From Bifidobacterium primatium (lineage in GTDB: Bacteria; Actinomycetota; Actinomycetes; Actinomycetales; Bifidobacteriaceae): a DNA stretch of 64,000 nt. The stretch lies in contig NZ_PEBI01000001.1 of the NCBI RefSeq assembly GCF_002802875.1, positions 397,830 to 461,829 on the forward strand, written 5' to 3'. Of the stretch, positions 53,859 to 62,519 are shown piece after piece; within the stretch, counting starts at the first letter, position 1, and each line of letters opens with the position of its first letter. The position numbers were made by a program, and so were the translations under genes. Under the pieces are notes generated by a model that saw only the letters and a program-made list of their open reading frames with translations, searched no databases and was not told the DNA's origin.

Positions 53859-55069
53859 GCCCAACCTCCTGACTTGGATCGGCTGCGGCGAAGCAGCCAG
53901 AAGAAGAACGGTCCGCCGACAAGCGAGGTCAGCATGCCGATGGGCAGGTCGGCGAACTGGATGGTCGTGCGGGCGGCGAAGTCGGCGATGGTGAGCAGCA
54001 GCGCGCCGCCGAGCGCGGAGGCCGGCAGCAGCGTGCGGTGGCCGGGGCCGATGATCATGCGCAGCAGATGCGGCACGACCAGTCCCACGAACGAGATGAT
54101 GCCGGCGAAGGCGACCGCGGACGAGACCAGCAGTGCCACGGCAAGCATGGAGAGGAAACGCAGGCGTTCCACGTTCACGCCGAGGTGACGGGCCGGCTTC
54201 TCGCCGAGCGAGAGCAGGTCGAGCCGGCGGGCCATGAACTGCACGGCGATGATGCCGATGAGGCACATGGGCGCCACAAGCGCCACCTGCTGCCAGCGGC
54301 TGCCGTTGAACGAGCCCATCTGCCAGAACACAATCTGGTCGCGCGCGTTGGTGGGCGCGGCGAAGGTGAAGAACGAGATGAGCGCGCCGGCGATGGCGTT
54401 GACGGCCACGCCGGTCAGAATCAAGGTGACGATTTCGGTGCGGCCGCCGCGCCGGGCCAGCAGATACACCGACATGGTGGTGGCCAGACCGCAGGCGAAG
54501 GCGAGGAACGGCGTGGTGAACGCGCCGAGGAACGTCCATCCCATGAGGATGGAGCAGCTGGCGCCGACGGCCGCGCCGGAGGAGACGCCGACGGTGCCGG
54601 GTTCGGCGAGCGGATTGCCGAACACGCCCTGCATGACGGCGCCGGCGACGCCGAGGGCCGCGCCGACGACGATGGCCATGACGATGCGCGGGAAGCGCAC
54701 GTTCCACAGCGCCTCGTTGCCGAACGCGCGCGTCGGGCCTTCGAGCCAGTGGATGCCCATCTTGTTGAGCACAGAGCCGATGACCTGGTCGAACGGGATG
54801 ATGAGCTGGCCGAGCGATGCGGAGACGACGGTCATGACGAGCAATCCGACGATGAGTATGACGAAGGTCATCGCCGTCTTGCCCATGCGCGGCTTGCCGG
54901 CGAGGCCGAGGTCGGCGGCGTTGGCGGCGATGTGCCGGCTGCGGGCCCGGTCGACGCGGGCTGCGGCGGCACGGATGTCGCCCGTGCCGGAGCCATCGGC
55001 CGCCGCACGCGGGGTGTCGCCGGCCACGCGTGGGGCCGATGCACTGGGGGCGTTGCCCGTCTTCTCCAT
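53855..55069 (-). CDS. hmuU: Heme/iron ABC transporter permease, FecCD family
   Basis: A 404-residue polytopic permease (about 10 helices). After a 70-residue Ala-rich cytoplasmic N-terminus come the family motifs WNVRFPRIVMAIVVGAALGVAGAVMQGVFGNPLAEPGTVGVSSGAAVG and ISFVGLVVPHLLRMIIGPGHR, which includes the conserved GLVxPH coupling loop to the ATPase. It belongs to the BtuC/FecD/HmuU class of type II importers. The ATG shares one base with the hmuT stop (TGATG). The N-terminal extension is longer than usual, but the Ala/Arg composition looks like a normal GC-rich tail. Confidence 0.92.
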   Translation of the reverse strand: MEKTGNAPSASAPRVAGDTPRAAADGSGTGDIRAAAARVDRARSRHIAANAADLGLAGKPRMGKTAMTFVILIVGLLVMTVVSASLGQLIIPFDQVIGSVLNKMGIHWLEGPTRAFGNEALWNVRFPRIVMAIVVGAALGVAGAVMQGVFGNPLAEPGTVGVSSGAAVGASCSILMGWTFLGAFTTPFLAFACGLATTMSVYLLARRGGRTEIVTLILTGVAVNAIAGALISFFTFAAPTNARDQIVFWQMGSFNGSRWQQVALVAPMCLIGIIAVQFMARRLDLLSLGEKPARHLGVNVERLRFLSMLAVALLVSSAVAFAGIISFVGLVVPHLLRMIIGPGHRTLLPASALGGALLLTIADFAARTTIQFADLPIGMLTSLVGGPFFFWLLRRSRSKSGGWA

Positions 55070-56307
55070 CACTTGGTGTTCTCCTGCTTCATCTCGTTCA
55101 GCCGGTTTTCGACGACTTCCGGCTTGGTCTTGGGCTGGTAGGCCTGTTCGGGCACGTAGACGGCCGTGGCGAGCGCGGCGAGGACCTGTGCCGTCTGCGG
55201 GCCGAAGCTCATGATCTCGTAGTCGCTCATGTCGACGACGCGTCGATGCTGGCCGGCGGGCGTCTCCTTGATGCCGGGCAGTTCGAGCATGCCGTCGAGT
55301 CCGCCGGCCGATTGCACGCCCAGCGTCATGGCGAAGATGACGTCGGGCTTGGCCTTGATGAGCGCTTCGGCGTTGGTGGCGGCCATGCCCTTGAACCCGA
55401 CCTCCTTGGCCACGTCGTTCGCGCCGATGGACTGGATGAGCGAGTCGGCGCCCGAGCCTTCGCCGAACCAGTAGTAGATGGATTTGCCGCGCACGTAGAG
55501 GAACACGATGCGTGGCTTGCGGTTCACGTCGGCCGGGGCCATGGTTTTCTGGATGGTCTGGATGGTTTTGCTTATTTCGCTGTTGGTGCGTTTGACGAGC
55601 TGCTTGCCGAGGTCGCTGACGCCGAGCGCGTCGGCGACCGCCTGGATCTGCGTGCCGACGCCGCTGACTCCGTCGTTGCTGGTGAGCGGCACGAACACGA
55701 CGGGCACACCCGACTGTCGCAGCTGCAGCTGCACGTCGTAGGGGCCGATGCTGGTGTCGGTGATGATCACCGTGGGTTCGAGCGCGAGGATGGCTTCGGC
55801 GTTGAGGTCCATGCCGTTGACGGTGACCTTGGGAAGCTTGTCCATGCCGGAGGAGCCGGTGGCGGTGTCGCGGCCGACGAGGTTGCAGCCGAATCCGAGC
55901 GCGTAGACGGCGGCGGCGAGACCCCCGTTCTGGTTGAGCGCGAGGATGCGCGTGGTGTCGGTGACGGTCTGCTTCGGGCCGTCGGAGCTTTTGACGGTGA
56001 CGGGCAGCTTCTGCTGCTCGAACGGCGCGTTGGAGATGGGTATGATCTGGTCGGAGCGCGTGTAGGCGGTGGTGGGGCCGGTGATCTCGCGCGGGTTCCT
56101 GAGCTTCGACTGCGTGACGTCGGGCAGTTTCGGCGGATTGGGCGTGGTGGAGGCGTCGGGCACATCGCACGAGTCGAGGCTGGATTCGGATATGGTGCCG
56201 ATGTTGGCGCAGCCGGCCATGCCCATCAGGCACGCGACCGCGAGGAGCGACGCCAGCAGGGCTTTCGCGCGGCGTCGCGCATCGACGATCAGATGTCCGA
56301 TGTTCAT
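55069..56307 (-). CDS. hmuT: Heme-binding lipoprotein, periplasmic-binding-protein class III
   Basis: A 412-residue lipoprotein. Signal sequence with lipobox MAGC at about residue 32 (SLLAVACLMGMAGCAN); the mature protein is tethered outside the cell. The class III two-lobe fold is indicated by LALEPTVIITDTS, VPVVFVPL, VVDMSDYEIMSFGPQTAQVL and a long connecting helix. A Tyr/His pair for heme is not clear by eye. Residues 90-130 (PTTAYTRSDQIIPIS) form an N-terminal extension before the first lobe. The ATG at 56307 has AAGGAATC 8 bases upstream. It opens the five-gene operon hmuT-hmuU-hmuV-surface protein-HtaA protein. Confidence 0.88.
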   Translation of the reverse strand: MNIGHLIVDARRRAKALLASLLAVACLMGMAGCANIGTISESSLDSCDVPDASTTPNPPKLPDVTQSKLRNPREITGPTTAYTRSDQIIPISNAPFEQQKLPVTVKSSDGPKQTVTDTTRILALNQNGGLAAAVYALGFGCNLVGRDTATGSSGMDKLPKVTVNGMDLNAEAILALEPTVIITDTSIGPYDVQLQLRQSGVPVVFVPLTSNDGVSGVGTQIQAVADALGVSDLGKQLVKRTNSEISKTIQTIQKTMAPADVNRKPRIVFLYVRGKSIYYWFGEGSGADSLIQSIGANDVAKEVGFKGMAATNAEALIKAKPDVIFAMTLGVQSAGGLDGMLELPGIKETPAGQHRRVVDMSDYEIMSFGPQTAQVLAALATAVYVPEQAYQPKTKPEVVENRLNEMKQENTK

Positions 56308-56368
56308 GAAGCGGGATTCCTTGGGATGGGTTTGATGACGGATGAGCGGGGGCCGAGCCAATGGAATC

Positions 56369-56491
56369 AACTCCCCTCAGACCGCCTTCGGCGGCCAGCT
56401 CCCCTCATTCATGAGGGGAGCCAGATGATGTGCCGCTTGGCTCCCCTCAGGATTGAGGGGAGCTGTCGGCGATAGCCGACTGAGGGGAGTC
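56369..56491. repeat. Inverted pair of GGCTCCCCTC-type palindromic repeats
   Basis: Units 56369-56422 and 56439-56491 in opposite orientation, same family and geometry as at 24031. They separate the first HtaA gene from hmuT and could act as an attenuator between them. Confidence 0.85.
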
Positions 56492-56518
56492 GAAAGGACA
56501 CCCTCTCAGCCCCATCGC

Positions 56519-59500
56519 TTAGCGCAGGGCACGGCGACGGGCGGCGAGCACGACGCCCGCTCCGGCGGCCAGCACGACGGCTGCGGCGACGATGCCCATG
56601 ATGGCGGAGCCGGTCTTGCTCAGCGCGTTGGGCTTCGTGGCGGTGCCGTTGGCCTTGGCGGCGGCGTTCGTCTTGTTGGACGAGGTGGTGCCGGTCGTGG
56701 AGCCGGAGGCGTTGCCGTTGGCGGAACCGTTGTTGTTGGAACCGTTGTTGTTGGAACCGTTGTTGCCGTTGTTGTTCTGGTTGCCGTTGTTGTTGGCGGT
56801 CGGGTCCTTCACGGTGACGGGCAGGGTGGCCGTGACCTTCTTGCCGTCGATGGTCGCCGTGATGGTGATGGTGGCGGAACCGGCCTTGCCGGCGACGACC
56901 TTCTGCTCGTCGTAGCCGACGGCGGCGGTGGCCGGGGTGTCGGCGTCGTCGGATTCGGCCGGGAAGCCGACGACCGACTTGTCGGAGGACTCCCAGGTCA
57001 CCTTTTCGCCGCCGACGTTCTCGCCCTGGGCGAAGGCGTAGATGGTCTTCTCGTCGTTCACGTTGAGCGTGAGCGAGGTGATGGCCTTCTTGTTCGCGTC
57101 GGCGAAGGCGAGCTTCGGCTCGATTGCGGCGGGCTTGGCGGCTTCGGAGGCCGATGCGTCGGCGGAACCGGCGGCGTTCACGGCCGTCACGGTTGCCGTG
57201 TACTCGGTGTTCGGGTCGAGCTCAGTGAAGACGTGCTGGAAGGTGTTCGCGTCCACGTCCTGGGTGACGGCGTCGCCCTTGGACGGGGTGAGCGTGACGG
57301 TGTAGCCGGTGATGGCGCTGCCGCCGTCGGAGGCGGGCTTGGACCAGCTGACGAGCAGCTCGTGGGCGCCGGCCTGCTTCACGGTCACGTTCTGCGGGGC
57401 GTCAGGAGCGACGGCCGCGATCTCAAGGTCCTTGGCGGCGACGGCCGCGGACTGCCGGCCTTCGGCGTCGATGGCGACGACGGTGGCCTTGAGCGTGGTG
57501 CCGGGCTTGGCGATGCCGGCGAAGTCGGCGGTGTACTCGCTCTGGCCGTCAACGGCCTCGACGGTCTTGGTGGCGACCTGCTTGCCGTCCTTGTCGGAGA
57601 CGACGACCGTGTACTTGGCGACCTTGGAGTCGTAAGAGCCGGCGGCCGGGGCCTTCCAGCTCACCTTGGCGTCGGCGTTGCCGGACTTGGCGAGGGTCAC
57701 GTCGCTCGGCGCGGTCGGGATCTGGGCCTTGAGGGTGATGGCCTGGGCGGTGTCGAGGCGACGGTCGGTGATGGCCAGCTGGTGCGCGGCGATGGTGCCG
57801 ACGATGTAGGTCTTGCCGTATTCGAGCTTGTTGGCGTCCACGTCGACGGTGCCGGTGAAGGCGCCGTCCTTGATCTGGCCGGGCTGAATCCATGCGGTGC
57901 CGACGAGCTTGCCCATGTAGGCCATGTTGAAGGCCTGGCCGGGCTTCCACACGGAGGAGTCGACGACGATCAGGTAGGTGCCGTTCGCGGCGGCGCCGCC
58001 GGTGAAGCCGGTGCCCTTGACGGTGAAGGTGTTCTTGACGGACGGGTCGATGTTCGAGGCCGGGCTGACCTTGATGCCCAGGTCGGACGCCGGATCGGGG
58101 TTCGGGGTCACGGCGTCGGAAGCCGGGGATGCGGCCGAGGAGCCCTTGGCATTCTTGGCCGTGACGGTGGCGGTATAGGAGACGCCTGCGGCGAGGTCGC
58201 CGAATGTAGCGGTGGTGGTGTTCGCATCGACGTCCTTGGTGACGGCGTCGCCCTTGGACGGGGTGAGCGTGACGGTGTAGCCGGTGATGGCGCTGCCGCC
58301 GTCGGAGGGGGCCTTCCAGTCGACCTTCACCGACGTGGCGGAGGCGACGGAGGCGGTCGGCTTGGCCGGGGCGGCGGGCGCGGTGGTCTCCGGCTCGGCG
58401 GTCTTGAGCGTCAGGTCGACGGCGTGGTCGAGGTTGCGGTTGGTCACGGAGAGCATGTGCGCGGCGAACGTGCCGACCACGTACTGCTTGGAGGCGTCAA
58501 GCGTGTTGGCGGGGATGTCGAGCACCTGGGTCCAGTTGCCGTCCTTGTCGAGGTTGGCGTAGCCGTCCTTCGGATCGTTGGCGGGACGCACCCACTTCTG
58601 GATGGTGAAGGCGCTCTGGTCGGTCGGGACCTTGCCCGGCTGCCACACGGACTTGTCGGCGATCACGACGTAGGTGCCGAAGGCGGCGCCGGAGCCGGTG
58701 TAGCCCTTGCCGGTCACGGTGATCTGCTGGTCCTTGGTCGGGTTGATGACGGTCGGGTCGGCGGAAAGCGTGCCGACGTTGCCCACCTTGGTCGGGTCCT
58801 CGGCCGTCTTGGCGGTGTAGGAGACGGCGATCTCGGTCGGGGCCTTGCGCTGGTCCGCGGCGCCGCCGGAGGCGTACCAGTACGGACCGGAACCGGTCTT
58901 GGAGACGAAGTCGAGGAACGGCTTCGGCCAGCTCTTGGCCTTGGTTCCCTGGCCGTCCACGTCGTTCTCGTTGAAGTCGGGGGTGACGACGGTGCCGTCG
59001 TCCTTCACGTCCACGTTGGAGAGCGTGGCGATCTCCACGTTCTTCTCCTCGGCGATCTTGCTGAACACGGTGGCGTCGTTCATGTCGGTGGCCCAGCCGC
59101 CCAGCGTGGCGGTGACGGTGCCCTTGCCGCCGGTGACGTTCAGCTTGAGGTCCTTGGCGTACCACTGGACCTGGCCGGAGTAGTAGGAGACGGTGAAGGA
59201 ACCGGTCCAGGAGATCTCGGCGTTGTCCTTGTCGGCGTCGATGGTGCCGGTGCCCTTGGTCAGCTTGACGCGGTTGCCGCTGCCCTCGCCGGTGGCGGAA
59301 TAGGCGGCGGGAAGGTCCTTGCCGTCGGGCGTGGTCTTGAGGCCGGCCCAGGTGGCGGCCGCATACGTGCCGTCGGCCTGCTTCTTCTCGATGGAGACGT
59401 TGCCGTCCGACTGCTTCCATTCGCTTTCCTCGACGAGGTCGTCGGCCGAGGTCTTGTCGACGACGCCGGCGCTCAGGAAGTTGAACGTGCCGGGATTGTA

Positions 59501-59668
59501 GGCGCGCCAGTTCGTCTCCTTGTTGAGGCCCCATGTCAGGGTGGCGTCGTCGGTGGTCTTCGCGGTCGAGTCGGCGGCGGAGGCGGCCGGCACGACGAGG
59601 CCGGCGCCGAGCGTCGCCACGGCGATCGCCGAGGCGAGTGCCGCGCTGCGTTTCTTGTTCAAGAACAC
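56519..59668 (-). CDS. Cell-wall-anchored surface protein with HtaA and fibronectin-like domains
   Basis: A 1049-residue exported protein. Signal peptide (about 1-31, KRSAALASAIAVATLGAGLVVPAAS), one HtaA domain (about 40-290; ATLTWGLNKETNWRAYNPGTFNFLSAG ... GPYWYASGG), two TVxGxGFTG modules (about 305-420 and 550-660), three fibronectin type III-like domains, a bacterial Ig-like domain (about 870-960), an Asn/Gly linker, and a C-terminal sorting signal LSKTG followed by a hydrophobic helix and RRR. LSKTG departs from LPxTG. I place the start at GTG 59668, which has AAAGGA 6 bases upstream; ATG 59689 has no spacing to its GGGGA. It probably captures heme at the cell surface for HmuTUV. Two FnIII repeats are nearly identical at DNA level. 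Confidence 0.85.
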   Translation of the reverse strand: MFLNKKRSAALASAIAVATLGAGLVVPAASAADSTAKTTDDATLTWGLNKETNWRAYNPGTFNFLSAGVVDKTSADDLVEESEWKQSDGNVSIEKKQADGTYAAATWAGLKTTPDGKDLPAAYSATGEGSGNRVKLTKGTGTIDADKDNAEISWTGSFTVSYYSGQVQWYAKDLKLNVTGGKGTVTATLGGWATDMNDATVFSKIAEEKNVEIATLSNVDVKDDGTVVTPDFNENDVDGQGTKAKSWPKPFLDFVSKTGSGPYWYASGGAADQRKAPTEIAVSYTAKTAEDPTKVGNVGTLSADPTVINPTKDQQITVTGKGYTGSGAAFGTYVVIADKSVWQPGKVPTDQSAFTIQKWVRPANDPKDGYANLDKDGNWTQVLDIPANTLDASKQYVVGTFAAHMLSVTNRNLDHAVDLTLKTAEPETTAPAAPAKPTASVASATSVKVDWKAPSDGGSAITGYTVTLTPSKGDAVTKDVDANTTTATFGDLAAGVSYTATVTAKNAKGSSAASPASDAVTPNPDPASDLGIKVSPASNIDPSVKNTFTVKGTGFTGGAAANGTYLIVVDSSVWKPGQAFNMAYMGKLVGTAWIQPGQIKDGAFTGTVDVDANKLEYGKTYIVGTIAAHQLAITDRRLDTAQAITLKAQIPTAPSDVTLAKSGNADAKVSWKAPAAGSYDSKVAKYTVVVSDKDGKQVATKTVEAVDGQSEYTADFAGIAKPGTTLKATVVAIDAEGRQSAAVAAKDLEIAAVAPDAPQNVTVKQAGAHELLVSWSKPASDGGSAITGYTVTLTPSKGDAVTQDVDANTFQHVFTELDPNTEYTATVTAVNAAGSADASASEAAKPAAIEPKLAFADANKKAITSLTLNVNDEKTIYAFAQGENVGGEKVTWESSDKSVVGFPAESDDADTPATAAVGYDEQKVVAGKAGSATITITATIDGKKVTATLPVTVKDPTANNNGNQNNNGNNGSNNNGSNNNGSANGNASGSTTGTTSSNKTNAAAKANGTATKPNALSKTGSAIMGIVAAAVVLAAGAGVVLAARRRALR

Positions 59669-59811
59669 TGATGTTCCTTTCGTCTTCATGTCCCCATGCC
59701 CTCATCCAACGGAAACCTGATGCGGATGCGGGGTCCAACACTTGTCCTCACGGGGGCGTCGCCTCGAAAAAATGCAGAGCTGACAGGCATGCTCCGTGAA
59801 GTTCGTACGCA

Positions 59812-59841
59812 CGATACGACAAGGAAAAAATCATTCTCAAG
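59812..59841 (-). promoter_or_regulatory. Promoter of the HtaA surface-protein gene
   Basis: Minus-strand TTGAGA (59841-59836), 18 bases, TATCGT (59817-59812). The AT-rich spacer ATGATTTTTTCCTTGTCG with the -35 reads TTGAGAATGATTTT, loosely like half of a Fur-type iron box. Confidence 0.4.
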
Positions 59842-59912
59842 TCTTGTTTTTTTCAGATTCATCCCGTAGTCGCGCACGCGCGATATCAAGAATCGTTCCC
59901 AAATTCAAGAGC

Positions 59913-59928
59913 TGTGATATACATCACA
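59913..59928. promoter_or_regulatory. CRP/GlxR-type palindrome upstream of the HtaA gene
   Basis: TGTGATATACATCACA fits TGTGA-N6-TCACA exactly, 70 bases upstream of the HtaA promoter. No CRP-family gene is in the window. Confidence 0.4.
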
Positions 59929-60023
59929 TATCGAGATTGTGATGGGACCGGCCAGACGTGACGGCTCCCCTCTCCCGCGTGAAGTCGGACGGCAGCGGAT
60001 TCGACGAACCGTCTCAGCCACTC

Positions 60024-60149
60024 GGCTCCCCTCCCTGAGGGGAGCTGTCGAACGAAGTGAGACTGAGGGGAGAACACCCCACACAGCACACCACCAACTC
60101 CCCTCAGTCAGGCTGCGCCTGACAGCTCCCCTCATGCATGAGGGGAGCC
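60024..60149. repeat. Inverted pair of GGCTCCCCTC-type palindromic repeats
   Basis: Units 60024-60072 and 60096-60149 in opposite orientation, same family as 24031, 35846 and 56369. The gap 59690-60204 holds this pair and the promoter elements and no other gene. Confidence 0.85.
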
Positions 60150-60204
60150 AACGAGATGAACCGTCCCAGCCGTGTCGGCCAAGGCATCCACTACCCTGAC
60201 AATC

Positions 60205-60360
60205 ATGACGATCACGGTATCCACGGATGGCAGCGCGTTGGGCAATCCTAATGCTGAGCCGTCAAGCAGACAGTCCAGTGGACCGTCTGTAGGCGAAGGG
60301 AGAGGCCGCCAAGGCCTCGACGGGACCGGTTGGATTGTCCAAACCACCACAAGGAGCTGA
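60205..60360 (+). pseudogene. Truncated duplicate of the rnhA 5' end, 51-codon open frame
   Basis: Bases 60205-60251 are identical over 47 bases to 60364-60410, the start of rnhA. After that the frame runs through a GACAGTCCAGTGGACCGTC palindrome (core around 60270-60292) and ends at TGA 60358-60360, four bases before the real rnhA start. AAGGAG for rnhA lies in this tail. A TACCCT hexamer lies 7 bases before the duplicated ATG, as for other leaderless candidates. Either a relic of duplication or now a leader peptide coupled to rnhA. The translated peptide after residue 16 has no resemblance to RNase H. Confidence 0.7.
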
Positions 60361-60363
60361 AAC

Positions 60364-61440
60364 ATGACGATCACGGTATCCACGGATGGCAGCGCGTTGG
60401 GCAATCCTAACGGTCCTATGGGCTGGGCGTGGGCGGACCACGAGACGAACGCGGGCGGCAGGCCCGGCCATGAGCATCCCGGCGACTGCGATGCGGGCGG
60501 CGCCACGAACGGCACGAACCAGATCGGCGAGCTGTGCGCGGTGCTCGAGGCGCTGCGCGCGCATCCGGGCGAGGAGCCGCTCGTCATCGAGACCGATTCG
60601 CAGTACGCCATCAACTGCTCGACCAAGTGGGTGCATGGCTGGAAGCGCAACGGTTGGAAGAACTCGCAGAAGAAGCCGGTGAAGAACGCGGAGCTTGTCA
60701 GGGCCATCGATGCGGAGATCTCCCGCCGCGCCGGTTCGGTGAAGTTCGTGTGGGTCAAGGGCCATGCGGGCAACGCCGGCAACGAGAAGGTGGACGAACT
60801 GGCGCGCACGTATGCGGGCGACTGCCGGTCCAAGGCGCGCGACGGGTATCTGCCGAAGGAGGGATGGCAGTCATTGCTGGGCTCCCCGTATTCCAAGGGC
60901 ACCGACGTGCCGGCCGATGCACGGATGCTCCTGGACGGCAGCATCACGGCGGAGGAATACCATCTCGGCCGCGGCGAATCCAGCGGCGACGGCGCAGTCG
61001 GAGGCAATGGCACAAGCACCGGTTCGAAGACGACGAAACCGGCAGAGAAGCCAAAGTCCGCATCGGCGACGACGTCGAAGCCGATTGCGAAACCATCATT
61101 GGCCGAACTGCTCAGGGAACCCGAGGGCGTGCCCGACTACGATGCGGAGCCGCCGGCATCAGCAGCGACCGCGTCGGCGGCGCCGACACTCCAGCCGGAA
61201 CCGGCACAGGAGTCGAAGCCGGAATCCGCGACGACGCCCCCACCCTCAACCCCGACCCCAACCGCCCACCGTCCCTCCGGTCTTCGGGCGCAGGGCACCG
61301 TGCGCATCACTCCCCCGCCGTCGAGCAGCCCGTCGTTCCAAGGCAGGCCCATCACCATCACCGGCACCATCACGTTCACCGGCACGGTGGCGGCGGACGG
61401 CACGATGGAGCTTGACGGCGACGTCTTCCTCGGCCGCTGA
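60364..61440 (+). CDS. rnhA: Ribonuclease HI with long C-terminal tail
   Basis: Degrades RNA in RNA-DNA hybrids. The catalytic carboxylates are all present: Asp8 in STDGSALGN, Glu56 in NQIGELCAVLEAL, Asp78 in IETDSQYA and Asp144 in EKVDELA, with His134 in KGHAGNAGN. The RNase H core ends near residue 155. Then come a conserved-looking short segment (YLPKEGWQSLLGSPY) and a tail of about 180 residues rich in Pro, Ala, Ser and Thr, ending in a hydrophobic Thr/Ile/Gly stretch (ITITGTITFTGTVAADG) of unknown role. At 358 residues it is more than twice the usual size. SD AAGGAG 8 bases upstream. Its first 47 bases are duplicated upstream. Confidence 0.92.
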   Translation: MTITVSTDGSALGNPNGPMGWAWADHETNAGGRPGHEHPGDCDAGGATNGTNQIGELCAVLEALRAHPGEEPLVIETDSQYAINCSTKWVHGWKRNGWKNSQKKPVKNAELVRAIDAEISRRAGSVKFVWVKGHAGNAGNEKVDELARTYAGDCRSKARDGYLPKEGWQSLLGSPYSKGTDVPADARMLLDGSITAEEYHLGRGESSGDGAVGGNGTSTGSKTTKPAEKPKSASATTSKPIAKPSLAELLREPEGVPDYDAEPPASAATASAAPTLQPEPAQESKPESATTPPPSTPTPTAHRPSGLRAQGTVRITPPPSSSPSFQGRPITITGTITFTGTVAADGTMELDGDVFLGR

Positions 61441-61513
61441 CCGCACCGTTGCATACACTTGGTTAATGAATGTGTAGAACGTTCAAAAATCCGGTCCACC
61501 GAAGGAGAGAACC

Positions 61514-62212
61514 ATGGACAAGGCACAGCAGGATGCATTGAAGAAGGCGGCGGGCATCGAGGCCGCCAAGCTGGTGACGAACGGCATGATCGCAGGTCTG
61601 GGAACCGGCTCGACCGTGCGCTTCCTCGTCGATGAGCTCGGCCGCCGCGTGCAGGAGGAGGGCCTTCAATTCACCGGCGTGACCACGTCCCGTCGCACGC
61701 AGGAGCAGGCCGAGGGCTACGGCATCAAGATCGTGGACGTCGACGATGTCGACCACATCGACGTGACCATCGACGGCGCCGACGAGGTGGACAAGAACTT
61801 CGACGGCATCAAGGGCGGCGGCGCGGCCCTGCTGTGGGAGAAGATCGTGGCCACGAACTCCAACAAGATCGTCTGGATCGTGGACGAGTCCAAGGTCGTC
61901 GACACCATCGGCGCGTTCCCGCTGCCGGTCGAGGTCATTCCGTTCGGCGCCGGCCACGTCATCAAGAAGTTCGAGGCCAAGGGCTACAAGCCCGTGCTGC
62001 GCCTCGACGCCGACGGCAAGGAAGTGCGCACCGACGAGAACAACTTCGTCGTCGACCTGCACCTGGGCCGCATCGACCACCCGCGCGAGCTGGCCGAGGA
62101 TCTCATCAACACGGTCGGCGTGGTGGAGCACGGCCTGTTCCTCAACATGGTCGACACCGTGATTGTAGGCGATCCGAACGGTCCGCGCGTCATGACCAAC
62201 GGCAACAAGTGA
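61514..62212 (+). CDS. rpiA: Ribose-5-phosphate isomerase A
   Basis: Interconverts ribose-5-phosphate and ribulose-5-phosphate; needed for nucleotide precursors and for the bifid shunt, in which pentose phosphates are reshuffled. The 232-residue enzyme has the phosphate loop [15 protein letters not shown] near the N-terminus, the catalytic [10 protein letters not shown] (Asp) segment, [11 protein letters not shown] and the C-terminal [24 protein letters not shown] lies 5 bases upstream of the ATG. A GAACGTTC palindrome at about 61478 lies in the promoter region, like the one before the FHS permease. A good terminator follows. Confidence 0.97.
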   Translation: MDKAQQDALKKAAGIEAAKLVTNGMIAGLGTGSTVRFLVDELGRRVQEEGLQFTGVTTSRRTQEQAEGYGIKIVDVDDVDHIDVTIDGADEVDKNFDGIKGGGAALLWEKIVATNSNKIVWIVDESKVVDTIGAFPLPVEVIPFGAGHVIKKFEAKGYKPVLRLDADGKEVRTDENNFVVDLHLGRIDHPRELAEDLINTVGVVEHGLFLNMVDTVIVGDPNGPRVMTNGNK

Positions 62213-62230
62213 CGCAACGTCACCTATGAC

Positions 62231-62266
62231 AAAAGCCCCGGAACCGTAAGGTTCACGGGGCTTTTT
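62231..62266 (+). terminator. Terminator after rpiA
   Basis: AAAAGCCCCGGAACC pairs with GGTTCACGGGGCTTTT (one bulge), followed by a T-run. Confidence 0.85.
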
Positions 62267-62305
62267 CCTGCGTCTGCCCGACGCTGCGCCATACGGCGCT
62301 GAAGA

Positions 62306-62395
62306 CTACTTGCGCTGGTGGCGAGTCTTACGCAGCAGTTTGCGGTGCTTCTTCTTGCTCATCCGCTTGCGGCGCTTCTTGATGACCGAACCCAT
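62306..62395 (-). CDS. bS22-like ribosomal small-subunit protein (AURKAIP1/COX24 domain)
   Basis: A 29-residue, extremely basic peptide: [21 protein letters not shown] then RKTRHQRK. This is the conserved actinobacterial mini-protein annotated as AURKAIP1/COX24-domain or bS22, found on the 30S subunit of mycobacteria; the KKRxKRMxKxKHRKLLxKTR pattern is diagnostic. ACGGAGG lies 5 bases before the ATG. Too short for ordinary gene finders, so easily missed. Confidence 0.92.
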   Translation of the reverse strand: MGSVIKKRRKRMSKKKHRKLLRKTRHQRK

Positions 62396-62519
62396 CTCAG
62401 CCTCCGTTCTATATGTATCGAAAAGATTGCAACTTGCCCAATAGTACTACGGCTTTCGGACGAACACCACCCACGGCGCCAATCCGTGCCGCGGCCCCGC
62501 GCAGCCGGGCGCATGGGGA

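Noticed and set aside
59819-59850. A Fur or DtxR box in the HtaA promoter
   Set aside because: Only one half (TGAGAAT) resembles a Fur box and the DtxR consensus is absent; mentioned only as a loose similarity.
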